A stretch of 64,000 nucleotides of DNA, taken from NCBI GenBank assembly GCA_016787705.1, contig JAEUTP010000018.1, positions 1 through 64,000 of the forward strand, given 5' to 3'. Below, in pieces: positions 1-9,509 of the stretch; the stretch's first letter is position 1, and each line of letters starts with the position of its first letter. The DNA comes from Bacteroidia bacterium (GTDB taxonomy: Bacteria > Bacteroidota > Bacteroidia > B-17B0 > Aurantibacillaceae). Below the pieces are notes generated by a model. It saw nothing but the letters and a program-made list of their open reading frames with translations, was not told the origin of the DNA and searched no databases. The translations under genes and the position numbers were made by a program.

Positions 1-1764
1 AGTATAACTTACAGGCCCCCCTGTTGGTGTACCATTTGGCACTGTATAGGTATTTACATTGGAAATATTAATTGTTGTTAAGCTGGTGGTACCACAACCT
101 ATTGTAAATTGCTGAGGACTGGTTACACTATATGTTGGGAAAGCTGCCAGTGAAGATACTGTAAAGGTTGAACAGCTTGAGCAACCGTTTAAATTATTTA
201 CAATACAATGGGTAAAAGTTCCTGTTTGGCCAGGTAAAAATATAGCTGTTGGTGTACCCGCTGTTAAAGTTCCTCCCGATGGTGACATCCACTGATGTGT
301 AATATTTACGGTAGGGTTAGCAACCGCAGTTACTGTTGTTACCGATGATAAATTACAGGTAATATTTTGTGTTAAAGGACTAATGGTAGCACTTGGCGCG
401 CCTACGCTTTGTGTAACTACAAATGTTTGCGTAGCTATACATCCCGATGAGTTAACCCCTGTTAACGTCCAGGTACCAAGGTTGGCAGATGTAAAGTTTC
501 CTGTTGATCCGGTTTGAGGAGCCGATACACCATTAGTCCAGGAATAGGTATAGCTGCTTGGGTTGGTATTAATTACAACAGTTGGTTGTGCACAGGTTAC
601 TGTATAAGAATTACCACCGGGTACCAGGTTAAACGAAATTGGCGCAGGTGGTGGATTTATGTTAAAGCTGGTAGTTGTAGAACATCCACCTGCTGCAACA
701 ATGGTAGCATTGTATACACCCGGTGTTATATTACCACTAGCCGAGGTTTGCGTTGGCCCGGTAATACCATTTGGAATTGGCGACCAGGTAACTGTATAAT
801 TTGGAACAGGTGTTGCCGGTGTAAATGTTAATCCTAAATTAAAAGCGCTGGTTGAATTGGTGCAGGTAGATTGTGTTACCGTTGGAGCCGCTGCCGGTTG
901 TGGGTTAACCGTAACAATAGAAGTGGCAGTAATAGTCTGCACTGCATTGCTACTGTTTAAGCCAGTAATATAAGTTGTGTACGTTGTTGTAACCAGTGGA
1001 GTAACAACAAAGCTTCCCGTTGTATTTGAGATAGCGCCGGGATTGATTGAAAATGATGGATTTGATAATGCCGCAAAATTTACAGGCGTAATAGTAGCAG
1101 CCGATCCGGCGCATACCTGGTAATTTGGATTACAATTTGGGTTACATGATAAACTTGCCGTGCCCAATGATTGAAAAGAAACTAATGTATTAACACCACT
1201 ATAGTTTGAAATACAAATAATAAATTGTTGGCAGGCGTTTACAGCTAAAGGAGGTTCAAAATTTACAGCGCTACCTCCAACTGCAGCAACATTTGCTGAT
1301 GAAGCGATGCCTGTACCACCAATTGAGGTACCATTCCAGTTACACCTTACGGGAGGTAATGTATTATTTAATATACCCGAACAAGTAGTTGAAGAATAAG
1401 GCCACATGGCCCAATCGTAATAACCCGCCTGTGGATTGGCGCTATTTCCTGCACCAAAAACAAATTCTAAATTACCCGGATTACCAATTGTAATTAATAA
1501 CCATTGAGGCTGGTTTTCAGGATACAATGGCGGTCCTGACAATAAGCATCCAGAATTAGTTGAAGCGGGATTTGTTGTAGGATTACTAATATTATTTCCG
1601 TAAGGAATGTCATTCACATTTCCAAAACTGGTTGTAGGAAAAAAAGTAAAGCTTGGATTACTACAAAGTGGAATTGCATTTATACAATCCGCATTAACAT
1701 TTGTTTGAGAGTATACTTTAGTGTAACCAATCAACAAAAAAATAAATAGTGTGACCTTTTTCAT
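1..1764 (-). CDS. Large secreted repeat protein, probable T9SS cargo (C-terminus outside window)
   Basis: The frame is open from an ATG at 1764 to the window edge, giving 588 residues without a stop; the C-terminus lies outside. It starts with a signal peptide (MKKVTLFIFLLIGYTKVYSQ). Residues 21-190 hold a Cys-containing region of the kind found at the front of Bacteroidota surface proteins, followed by Thr/Ser/Pro-rich beta-sandwich (Ig/PKD-like) repeats with spaced Cys. A segment near the window edge is almost identical to one inside the 1249-residue protein at 2330-6079. By analogy the missing end may carry a gliding-motility-type sorting domain, but that is inference. It starts 9 bp after the stop of the gene at 1774-2229, so the two are probably co-transcribed. 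No enzymatic motif is visible; adhesin or matrix role is a guess. Confidence 0.8.
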   Translation of the reverse strand, partial: MKKVTLFIFLLIGYTKVYSQTNVNADCINAIPLCSNPSFTFFPTTSFGNVNDIPYGNNISNPTTNPASTNSGCLLSGPPLYPENQPQWLLITIGNPGNLEFVFGAGNSANPQAGYYDWAMWPYSSTTCSGILNNTLPPVRCNWNGTSIGGTGIASSANVAAVGGSAVNFEPPLAVNACQQFIICISNYSGVNTLVSFQSLGTASLSCNPNCNPNYQVCAGSAATITPVNFAALSNPSFSINPGAISNTTGSFVVTPLVTTTYTTYITGLNSSNAVQTITATSIVTVNPQPAAAPTVTQSTCTNSTSAFNLGLTFTPATPVPNYTVTWSPIPNGITGPTQTSASGNITPGVYNATIVAAGGCSTTTSFNINPPPAPISFNLVPGGNSYTVTCAQPTVVINTNPSSYTYSWTNGVSAPQTGSTGNFTSANLGTWTLTGVNSSGCIATQTFVVTQSVGAPSATISPLTQNITCNLSSVTTVTAVANPTVNITHQWMSPSGGTLTAGTPTAIFLPGQTGTFTHCIVNNLNGCSSCSTFTVSSLAAFPTYSVTSPQQFTIGCGTTSLTTINISNVNTYTVPNGTPTGGPVSYT

Positions 1765-1773
1765 TTAAAAAAA

Positions 1774-2229
1774 TTATCTTGTGATTAATTTATTGATCGA
1801 TTCAAAAACTTTATCGTTAGCAATATTCTTATAAACCTCAACTCCATTATCATCATAAACAACGTTCCCGTTGGCAACTCCTGTAAGTTCAATACTGTTC
1901 AACTGAATTACTTTTGTTGCACCATCTTTAGTTAATATTATAGATGCACTTTCTCCATCCTTATTTATTGCCACGCAAATAAGACCTTTTAAACCACCTT
2001 TTAATTTTGCAAATTCATAAATGCCGTAAACTTTATTAAATTGTTTGTTAGCCTCGCGCGAAGCTGCGTCGTTTGCAGACCAAACGTTAACGGCTATTAA
2101 ATGATTATCAAAATTTACCTCCGGGTGGGTTTCTTTTAAACTTTTTTTCACTTTCGAAAAAAGATCCGATTGTGCATTTAAAATAACTGATAATGCAACA
2201 AATAAAAATGTTAGTGTAATTTTTCTCAT
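1774..2229 (-). CDS. Small secreted protein of unknown function, possibly thioredoxin-fold-like
   Basis: 151 residues with a clear N-terminal signal peptide (about residues 1-19, ending LNAQ), so it is exported. The mature part has an alternating alpha/beta pattern around HLIAVNVWSANDAASREAN, which resembles a thioredoxin-type core but has no CxxC and no Cys at all in the mature region, so redox activity is not expected. It lies 9 bp upstream of the large repeat protein ending at position 1 and is probably in the same transcript. I do not recognise a named family with certainty. It could be a periplasmic companion of the surface protein next to it. Confidence 0.6.
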   Translation of the reverse strand: MRKITLTFLFVALSVILNAQSDLFSKVKKSLKETHPEVNFDNHLIAVNVWSANDAASREANKQFNKVYGIYEFAKLKGGLKGLICVAINKDGESASIILTKDGATKVIQLNSIELTGVANGNVVYDDNGVEVYKNIANDKVFESINKLITR

Positions 2230-2271
2230 GCTCTAAATTAACCAAAAAAAATAAAAAATAAAATTAAACAA

Positions 2272-2306
2272 TAAAAAAGCCCCGTTTACTTTTAGACGGG
2301 GCTTTT
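2272..2306 (-). terminator. Rho-independent terminator after the 1249-residue surface protein gene
   Basis: Arms GCCCCGT (2279-2285) and ACGGGGC (2296-2302), extended by A/T pairs on both sides, with a 10-nt loop. On the minus strand the stem is followed by a run of T. It lies 24 bp after the stop codon at 2330 and separates that gene from the upstream end of the next unit. Confidence 0.85.
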
Positions 2307-2329
2307 ATTTCAATAGATGAATTTTGTTT

Positions 2330-5300
2330 TTAACGGTAAATACTTACATTACCTTTTTTCTCATATTCAGTTCCGTCTTTACCTGAAGCTTTAAGTGTAT
2401 AGAAGTAAGTTCCTACAGGCATATCTTTTCCTGAAGCAGTTTTACCATCCCAGGTAATATTTCCTGTATTACTTGTACTTTCATATACTTGATTGCCCCA
2501 ACGATCAAAAATATACATGTGAATATCACTTACATTTTGAACTTTTAAGAAGAAGGTATCATTATTACCATCACCATTTGGAGTAAACACGTTTGGCACT
2601 TCTAATTTAGAAGGTAATTCAACAGTAATTACTTTTTGTACTGTATCCATACAAGAGCCTTTTACTACATACATGGTTACTGTATAAGTACCCGCATTAT
2701 TATAAGTTGTGCTTGGTGAGATATTAACGTTTGGTGTTACAGAACTTGTACCATTTCCAAAACTCCATGCTGAAGTAATACTTGCAGTTGGTGTTGTAGA
2801 AGAAGACGAAGCAGATAAGTTAGTAAATGTTACTCCTAATGGAGCAAAACCTGTTACTGCACTTGGATTAAAATCTCCATTTAACGCGCCATTTATTACG
2901 TGAACTTCACCAGATGTAGAGCAGCCGTTTGAAGGATTAGTAACAGTAATAATGTACTCACCCGGTTTATTTACAGTTGTCAACGATGCAGTTAATGTGC
3001 TGAATGATACTGTAGGAACCGCAGTCCATGAGTAAGTGAAGCCGGTTGTGGTGCCTCCCATAATTGGATAGATAGTAGCGTTTGTCGTAGCTGCCGGCCC
3101 GCAATCTAAAATAAATGGCGACGGAGCATTTGGATTATTTACAATCGGATAGATCCTGTTATCAATAACTGTTCTTGTTGCTGTAGCAAAACAACCATTA
3201 TTAAGATCCTGAGCCGTTAATGTATAAATACCAGGTGTATATGCAATGTATGTAGACGAATTAGAGAATGTTGGTTGAGGCGAAGGCCCATTCCATAAAT
3301 AACCCGTTACCGGCAACGCATGCGGGAATGGAGCAGACACTGCATTAGTAAAGCTGGCATTTGTCAAGTTAATAGTTGGTGTACTACATGTAATTGAAGG
3401 CGAACCCGCAGGTGTAATAGATGCAGTTGGCCTCGACGTATTTTGGTAAATAGTCAGAGTTTGCGTGCTCTTACATTTGTTAATATTATCAGTAACAGTT
3501 AATGTATATGTACCAATAGTAGTTGTATTAACAGCAGTAGTAGTAAATACAGTCATTGTATCATTTGGTAACTGACCAGCAGGAGGTCCCGCAAATGCCC
3601 AGCTAAATGAGGTATTAGTATTTGTACTTGTGCCTTGTAAAATAGTTTTATTAGTATAACAGCTTAATGTAGGTGTAACCGCTGCTGCGCTTATCTGAGG
3701 GGCAAAAGTATTAGATATAATAGATATCGCTACATGCGTTTCACATTCGTTGGCATTATCATGTACAACTACGGTATATTGCCCAGGAGTATTTACAGTA
3801 TAAACAGCTGGTCCTGTTGGAGGGTCGATAGCATAAGTGCCTGTAAAGCTAGGAGGTAATAAAGTATAACTTACAGCACCGCCAGTTGGAGGACTTGTAG
3901 ATGAGGTATACGTATTTACGTTAGAAATATTGATAGTTGTTAAGCTTGTAGTACCACAACCAATTGTAAATTGCTGAGGGCTTGTTACTGAATAAGTAGG
4001 GAAGCCGCTCAATGTGTTAATTGTAAGTGTTTTACAAGTAGTACAGCCGTTAACGTTGTTAGTTACACAACTTGTATAAACGCCCGGAGCCAAAAACTGT
4101 TGAATAGAAACTGTACCTCCACTTGTTGCAGCACCTGGAGAGAAAGGAGAATACCATGAGAAAGTATGATTGGTCACGCTGCTGGTTGTGACAGCTGTAA
4201 ATGTAGCAGGTGAACCCGCAGGGCAAATAATGTTTTGCACAACAGGTGTAACTGTTAAGTTAGGAGCTGTAACATCTTGCCCGATTGTAAATACAGAGAA
4301 TGAACTACAACCTGTAGCAGGATCAGTGATCGTTACAGTATAAGTTGCAGGATTGGTAAACGTAACGTTAGTTCCGGTAGCTGTTCCACTCAAACTTACC
4401 CAAGAGTAAGTAACAGCCCCAGCCGTATAATTACTTTGAGCGATATAATTAATTGTAGGATGAGTACAAGTAATACTTCCTGAACCTGTAACATTGGTAA
4501 TAGCTAAAGTAGGAATAGGAGGCGCTCCATTAATATTTACAACTGCTGAAGCCAAACAGCCTAATGGATCAGTAGCTGTAACAGTTACAGGACCTGTGCC
4601 AATTGTATACGTTGCTTGTGTTGTTGTACTATTAAGTGAAACTGGTGTTGGAGACCAAACTATAGTAGAAGCCACAGAGGCTGAACCTGCTGTAGTACAA
4701 GAAGCTATTGCAATAGTGCCACCACATGGTGCTTGCTGTACAGATGCAACTATTTGTGGGGCAGGAGTTATAGAAACAGTTATAACACGAATAATTGGCT
4801 GGCATGATCCCGGAGGATTCATACTTAAAGTATAAATACCTGAAATATTTGTAGTGTAAGTTTGGTTAGTGTAAGCAGGCGTTGTAAATGGAGGCCCAAC
4901 ACCTGGACCAGCCCATGAGTATGGCCCCAGTCCACCCGGAGCTACAATGGTTGCACCACTAGAACCACAAGTAGGTAATGTAATAGAAGGGGTGCCGGCA
5001 GCAAAAGGTTGGCCATTACCAATAATTGTCATCGGACCACATTGCGCATCAAAATAAACATAACCATAATGACCAGAAGCTGTACAATCTGATGCTACAA
5101 CGTCAATAGTAATACTTTGTCCAATATAAGCAGTTAAGTCAATTGAACTCACTTTCCATTTATTAAAAACCAAAGATCCCGAACCTGCATAAGGAGTTCC
5201 CGCAGGTGCATTAAAATATTGAGGTAAGTTTGAACCTGATTGAGCACATTGTGTACTCGGAGCAGAAACCGTAAAATTTGGACAAGGAATTACTGTATTA

Positions 5301-6079
5301 GCAGTTGCATTTGTTAAATTAATTTGAAACGCACCTGCATCGCAGCAAGTATGACCAGTTGAGAAAACAGAAATAAATGCAAATTGGAATAATGCATTGC
5401 TAGATGTAACTAAGAATGTTTTAGACAATTTAGCGATTGAATAATTATTTAAATTACTGTTAATTCGAATAAAATTATTTCCAAACATATTTGGAATAGT
5501 AGGATTAGCAGTATTACCAGCATTTGGATTTGTTCCAAACACTGAATATATTGGATAAACCCCACTAATAACGGGATCAATATATCCACTCGCTGGCGCG
5601 GTAATTAATTCGGTTTCAACCGGGCCACTTGAACAACATCCACTTAAGTTACAAGAATTACTTGGAAACTGATTAGAACCCGAACTAATTGTCCAACCGT
5701 TAATTTGGTTAGAAGTATTAACGATACCAGCGGTTGAACCTTCAAAATCTTCGTTAACGCAAGCAGCAACTGCAGTTGTTTTTAAAGAATTGTACGTAGA
5801 GTTAATATACTTATGAATTTTTGGAGTAATACCGTATTTGGTATTTACATAATGACGTTTTAATTGCCACATTCTCACTTTAAATTCTTCACCTAAAAAT
5901 CCTTCTGAAATAGCCGAATTTCGGGCGGCAGACTCATCAAACCCCGCCAATGAATCGGCAGCGAAGATGTAAGTGTATGCCGGCGTTTGAGCTGTTTTGT
6001 TGGTTTGTGCAAAACTTGCCTGGCAAGCCAGCAACAAGGCAACCACAAACAGTTTAATCGTTTTTTGCATTTTTTTCAT
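2330..6079 (-). CDS. Giant T9SS type B surface protein with Ig/PKD repeats
   Basis: 1249 residues. Signal peptide at residues 1-25 (ATG at 6079; a second in-frame ATG three codons later is equally possible). Residues 95-380 form an N-terminal beta-rich domain with several Cys (GCCSSG motif). About eight Ser/Thr/Pro-rich Ig-like repeats follow, each with Cys pairs and a recurring Y-T-V-T-V/D pattern, then a PKD domain (around residues 1065-1150; AWSFGNGTSS, YNNAGTYTVTM). The last ~90 residues are a textbook gliding-motility-associated C-terminal domain (VPNVFTPNGDGNNDTFF, FDRWGNQVYES), the type B sorting signal of the type IX secretion system. It is expected to be exported and attached at the cell surface, as an adhesin or biofilm component; the ligand is unknown. 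A terminator follows at 2272-2306. Confidence 0.9.
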   Translation of the reverse strand: MKKMQKTIKLFVVALLLACQASFAQTNKTAQTPAYTYIFAADSLAGFDESAARNSAISEGFLGEEFKVRMWQLKRHYVNTKYGITPKIHKYINSTYNSLKTTAVAACVNEDFEGSTAGIVNTSNQINGWTISSGSNQFPSNSCNLSGCCSSGPVETELITAPASGYIDPVISGVYPIYSVFGTNPNAGNTANPTIPNMFGNNFIRINSNLNNYSIAKLSKTFLVTSSNALFQFAFISVFSTGHTCCDAGAFQINLTNATANTVIPCPNFTVSAPSTQCAQSGSNLPQYFNAPAGTPYAGSGSLVFNKWKVSSIDLTAYIGQSITIDVVASDCTASGHYGYVYFDAQCGPMTIIGNGQPFAAGTPSITLPTCGSSGATIVAPGGLGPYSWAGPGVGPPFTTPAYTNQTYTTNISGIYTLSMNPPGSCQPIIRVITVSITPAPQIVASVQQAPCGGTIAIASCTTAGSASVASTIVWSPTPVSLNSTTTQATYTIGTGPVTVTATDPLGCLASAVVNINGAPPIPTLAITNVTGSGSITCTHPTINYIAQSNYTAGAVTYSWVSLSGTATGTNVTFTNPATYTVTITDPATGCSSFSVFTIGQDVTAPNLTVTPVVQNIICPAGSPATFTAVTTSSVTNHTFSWYSPFSPGAATSGGTVSIQQFLAPGVYTSCVTNNVNGCTTCKTLTINTLSGFPTYSVTSPQQFTIGCGTTSLTTINISNVNTYTSSTSPPTGGAVSYTLLPPSFTGTYAIDPPTGPAVYTVNTPGQYTVVVHDNANECETHVAISIISNTFAPQISAAAVTPTLSCYTNKTILQGTSTNTNTSFSWAFAGPPAGQLPNDTMTVFTTTAVNTTTIGTYTLTVTDNINKCKSTQTLTIYQNTSRPTASITPAGSPSITCSTPTINLTNASFTNAVSAPFPHALPVTGYLWNGPSPQPTFSNSSTYIAYTPGIYTLTAQDLNNGCFATATRTVIDNRIYPIVNNPNAPSPFILDCGPAATTNATIYPIMGGTTTGFTYSWTAVPTVSFSTLTASLTTVNKPGEYIITVTNPSNGCSTSGEVHVINGALNGDFNPSAVTGFAPLGVTFTNLSASSSSTTPTASITSAWSFGNGTSSVTPNVNISPSTTYNNAGTYTVTMYVVKGSCMDTVQKVITVELPSKLEVPNVFTPNGDGNNDTFFLKVQNVSDIHMYIFDRWGNQVYESTSNTGNITWDGKTASGKDMPVGTYFYTLKASGKDGTEYEKKGNVSIYR

Positions 6080-6216
6080 GTTTTAAAATTCTAATTAAGG
6101 TTGTAAATATAACTCTTTAAATTATTTTAACAAATAACATCAACATTCGTGCCAAACTTGCAAAATTTGTTAAAATTTAGATTTTTTTGCTCGTTTTTTT
6201 GATGTTAAAATTAACT

Positions 6217-6224
6217 TACCTTTG
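6217..6224 (+). promoter_or_regulatory. Putative -7 box upstream of fabG
   Basis: TACCTTTG matches the Bacteroidota primary-sigma -7 consensus TANNTTTG and lies 20 bp before the fabG ATG, in the divergent region between two transcription units. A T-rich tract at 6194-6201 could serve as the -33 region, though spacing is shorter than usual. Confidence 0.45.
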
Positions 6225-6243
6225 AACTTTATACATTTAAATT

Positions 6244-6990
6244 ATGCAATTATTACAAAATAAAGTAGCCCTTATTACAGGCGCAACACGTGGCATAGGT
6301 CGCGGAATAGCTCTTACATTTGCAAAAAATGGTGCAAATATTGCCTTTACTTATGTTAGCTCTGATGAAAAAGCCAAAGCTTTTGAGACTGAGCTTCAAG
6401 CTCTTGGCATTAAGGCAAAAGCTTATAAAAGCGATGCCGGTGATTTTAAAGCGGCAGATGAACTTGTGAATAATGTAGTGGCCGAATTTGGCACTATTGA
6501 TGTTTTGGTAAATAACGCCGGTATAACCCGCGATACTTTATTGATGAGAATGAGCGAGCAACAATGGGATGAAGTAATGAACGCCAATCTTAAATCCGTT
6601 TTTAATTTAACAAAGGCAGTTCAACGTCCTATGCTTAAAGCTAAAAAAGGTTCTATTATAAATATGAGTTCGGTAGTGGGTGTAAAAGGTAATGCGGGCC
6701 AAAGTAATTATGCGGCATCAAAAGCAGGTATAATTGGTTTTACAAAATCGGTAGCCTTAGAACTTGGCTCAAGAAATATTCGCTCTAACGCAATTGCTCC
6801 CGGTTTTATTGAAACAGAAATGACCGGTGCATTAGATGAAAAAATTGTTCAGCAATGGCGCGATGGCATTCCATTAAAACGTGGCGGCACTACCGATGAT
6901 GTTGCAAACGCTACATTGTTTCTTGCGAGTGATATGAGCGCCTATATTACCGGCCAGTGCATTAATGTATGTGGCGGCATGCTTACTTAA
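6244..6990 (+). CDS. fabG: 3-oxoacyl-[ACP] reductase FabG
   Basis: 248 residues, the normal length for FabG. It reduces 3-oxoacyl-ACP to 3-hydroxyacyl-ACP with NADPH in type II fatty acid synthesis, in the cytosol. The sequence shows the Rossmann glycine motif TGATRGIG (residues 12-19), NNAG (90-93), the helix-4 Asn (N115), and the catalytic Ser143, Tyr156 and Lys160, spaced as in E. coli FabG. The C-terminal GGM motif is also family-like. A membrane vWA protein gene starts 21 bp downstream and is probably co-transcribed. The family includes many similar SDR enzymes, but the whole pattern fits FabG best. Confidence 0.93.
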   Translation: MQLLQNKVALITGATRGIGRGIALTFAKNGANIAFTYVSSDEKAKAFETELQALGIKAKAYKSDAGDFKAADELVNNVVAEFGTIDVLVNNAGITRDTLLMRMSEQQWDEVMNANLKSVFNLTKAVQRPMLKAKKGSIINMSSVVGVKGNAGQSNYAASKAGIIGFTKSVALELGSRNIRSNAIAPGFIETEMTGALDEKIVQQWRDGIPLKRGGTTDDVANATLFLASDMSAYITGQCINVCGGMLT

Positions 6991-7011
6991 TGAGATTAAT
7001 TTCAACCAAAA

Positions 7012-9078
7012 TTGTTTTCAAAAATAATAGTTAATAGTCCCTGGTATTTTTTTTTATTAAGCCTTTGTCTTGGTTTGGCAGCGGCCCTCCTGCTCTATTT
7101 CAGGAATAAAAAAAACACCGATGTACCTAAAAATGTTATACGATTATTATTTGTTTTCCGTTTTTTAAGTATCTCTTTAATTGCATTATTTCTGCTTTCG
7201 ATCTTTTTAAAACAATTAAAGAACGAAACTCAAAATCCCGTTATTTTAGTGGCTATTGATAATTCATCATCAATGGTCATGCAAAAAGATAGTCTTGAAA
7301 TTAAAAAAGATATTCTTGAAAAATTAAAGTCTTTCCAACAAAATATTTCTAAAAATTTTGAAGTAAAAACGCTTTTATTCGGCACTAAAACAAGTAGTGC
7401 TAAAACTGACCCTTCTTTTACCGAAAAAGAAACAGATATCTCCAACTTAATTGCGGAAATTGAGAACAATTTTTCGAACCAAAATATAGGGGCTTTGGTA
7501 GTTGTTAGCGATGGTATTTATAATAAAGGTGCTAATCCCATTTATACTTCCGAAAAATTAAGTTTTCCTGTCTATCCAATTGCAATTGGCGATACAAGTG
7601 AGGTAAAAGACGTTGCCATTCAAAAAATAAACCATAACCAGGTAGCTTATTTAGGAAATAACTTTCCTGCAGAAGTTATTATTTCTGCTAAAAATTTTAT
7701 TGGTAAAGATGTTGTTGTAAGCTTATCCCAAAATCAAATTGAAAAAGCAAAACAAACTCTAAAAATCACCTCCAATAATTTTTTAGCCACCTGCAATTTT
7801 ACCTTTAATGCAACTAACGCAGGTGTTTTAAAATATGTTGCCCGTGTTACGGTTTTAGATGGAGAAAAAAACACTTTAAATAACCAGCAATCATTTATTA
7901 TTGATGTTATTGATAATAAAGAAAAAATTTTGTTACTTGCCACAGCGCCTCATCCTGATGTTGCAGCCATAAAAGATGCTATTTTAAACAGCACCAGTTT
8001 TGATGTGGAGTATGGCCTTGTATCTGAATTTAAAAAACCAATTAAGCCATATAGTTTAATTATTCTTCATGGAACGCAAACTAATAACAACCCCATTGTT
8101 TTAGATTGTAAAACAAATAATATTCCTTTCTGGATTATTAATCCAGGCTCTTCAGAAAATTTACAAGGTATTAAAATAAATTCTGCACTAAATAAATTTA
8201 ATGATGCCGAAGCTTACATCAATTCATCATTTGGTTTATTTACCATTAGCGATGAATTAAAAAAATTCGTTAAAGAATTTCCGGCCATTAAAACTTTTTT
8301 CGGGAATTATTCTTTAGGCAACGGCAGCAATGCCTTAATAAATCAGCGTATTGGTGTTGTTGAAACAGACAGCCCTGTATTACTTTTTACAGAAGTTAAT
8401 GGTGCAAAAAGCGCTGTATTTATTGGCGATGGTTTATGGAAATGGAAAATGAGAGATTTTGCCGAACATAGCAACCACAATTTATTTAATGAATTGGTAA
8501 GCAAATCGGTTCAATATTTAGCGGTGAAAAGTGATAAAAGTTTTTTCAGGATCACCGCTCCAAAAACAATTAACGAAAACGAACCAATTGAAATTGGGGC
8601 TGAAGTTTACAATAAAAGCTATGAATTAATAAACGAACCGGATGTTACATTTATACTCACAAATCCCGAAGGAAAAAAATTCAATTACACCTTTAGTAAA
8701 ACTTCTAATTCACATAAATTAAACCTGGGCTTATTACCTTTTGGCGAATATAAATACGAAGCAAAAGTAAAAGTAAACAACGAGCTTTTTGTAAAACAGG
8801 GTATTATTGTTGTGAAAGAAATTGTTTCTGAAAAAATAAACACGGTTGCCAATCACCAGGTATTAAATGCTATGGCCAAACGCAGCGGTGGAAAATTATT
8901 TTATAAAGATCAACTTGATCAATTAGAGAAAGAAATTTTAAAGAATGAACAAATAAAACCCATTACATATTCACAAAATAATACAACTTTACTGATTGAT
9001 CTTAAATGGTTATTCTGGCTAATTTTAATTTTTCTAACCATTGAATGGTATTTTAGAAAGAGATATACTTCTATATAA
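7012..9078 (+). CDS. Membrane-anchored von Willebrand factor A-like protein
   Basis: 688 residues. Two N-terminal membrane helices (about residues 11-30 and 43-66) and one near the C-terminus (about 662-682) flank a large soluble part. A MIDAS-like DxSxS motif (D83, S85, S87 in DNSSSM) and VVVSDGIYN further on indicate a vWA-type metal-binding fold. A later stretch (KILLLATAPHPDVAAIKDAI) resembles the class I glutamine-amidotransferase-like segment that accompanies vWA in many Bacteroidota membrane proteins. The start is TTG at 7012: an in-frame stop lies five codons upstream and no in-frame ATG precedes the first membrane helix. It follows fabG by 21 bp. Function is unknown. Confidence 0.8.
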   Translation: MFSKIIVNSPWYFFLLSLCLGLAAALLLYFRNKKNTDVPKNVIRLLFVFRFLSISLIALFLLSIFLKQLKNETQNPVILVAIDNSSSMVMQKDSLEIKKDILEKLKSFQQNISKNFEVKTLLFGTKTSSAKTDPSFTEKETDISNLIAEIENNFSNQNIGALVVVSDGIYNKGANPIYTSEKLSFPVYPIAIGDTSEVKDVAIQKINHNQVAYLGNNFPAEVIISAKNFIGKDVVVSLSQNQIEKAKQTLKITSNNFLATCNFTFNATNAGVLKYVARVTVLDGEKNTLNNQQSFIIDVIDNKEKILLLATAPHPDVAAIKDAILNSTSFDVEYGLVSEFKKPIKPYSLIILHGTQTNNNPIVLDCKTNNIPFWIINPGSSENLQGIKINSALNKFNDAEAYINSSFGLFTISDELKKFVKEFPAIKTFFGNYSLGNGSNALINQRIGVVETDSPVLLFTEVNGAKSAVFIGDGLWKWKMRDFAEHSNHNLFNELVSKSVQYLAVKSDKSFFRITAPKTINENEPIEIGAEVYNKSYELINEPDVTFILTNPEGKKFNYTFSKTSNSHKLNLGLLPFGEYKYEAKVKVNNELFVKQGIIVVKEIVSEKINTVANHQVLNAMAKRSGGKLFYKDQLDQLEKEILKNEQIKPITYSQNNTTLLIDLKWLFWLILIFLTIEWYFRKRYTSI

Positions 9079-9087
9079 ATTCAAATT

Positions 9088-9444
9088 ATGTTAAAAAAAA
9101 TGTATACCATTTTTATGGTATTTTTTGTGGTCTCATACTTCCAATTTTGCAGTTTAACGGCAATAAAAGACGAATCCCCAAAAATAAATAGTGTGGAAAA
9201 TGGAACTAAATTTAAAATAAACCTGCCCGAAGATCATTCCAACGGATATTTATGGCAATTAGGCGAAAACTATGATCATTCAAAAATAAAAAACTGTGGA
9301 GCTGTTTGGCATGGCATGGAAAAAGGAATCGACTTCAACCTGCAAGCCTTATCAACAGGGCAAACCACGCTATCTTTTGTTTTATGGAAATATAATGATA
9401 CAGTAAGTAATAAAAATTTCATTGTTAATATCATTAACAAATAA
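9088..9444 (+). CDS. Small exported protein, possible chagasin-like (I42) protease inhibitor
   Basis: 118 residues with an N-terminal hydrophobic segment (about residues 5-24) suggesting export. The mature part has a chagasin-like loop order: DHSNGYLWQL corresponds to the NPTTGY-W loop, and TTLSFVLWKYN sits where the RPW loop is expected. Chagasin family members inhibit papain-like cysteine proteases. The match is by eye and the middle loop is degenerate, so the family call is tentative. It lies 9 bp after the vWA membrane protein gene and is likely in the same operon. Confidence 0.55.
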   Translation: MLKKMYTIFMVFFVVSYFQFCSLTAIKDESPKINSVENGTKFKINLPEDHSNGYLWQLGENYDHSKIKNCGAVWHGMEKGIDFNLQALSTGQTTLSFVLWKYNDTVSNKNFIVNIINK

Positions 9445-9509
9445 TTTTTATTATCTCGTTTGTAATGCTATCTTTACGACACTAAAAAACACAAATAAAT
9501 TTATTGCTA

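Noticed and set aside
514-831. A 105-residue plus-strand frame in the first gene
   Set aside because: It lies antisense to the repeat protein and its composition (Trp, Cys, Tyr rich) is typical of a shadow frame.
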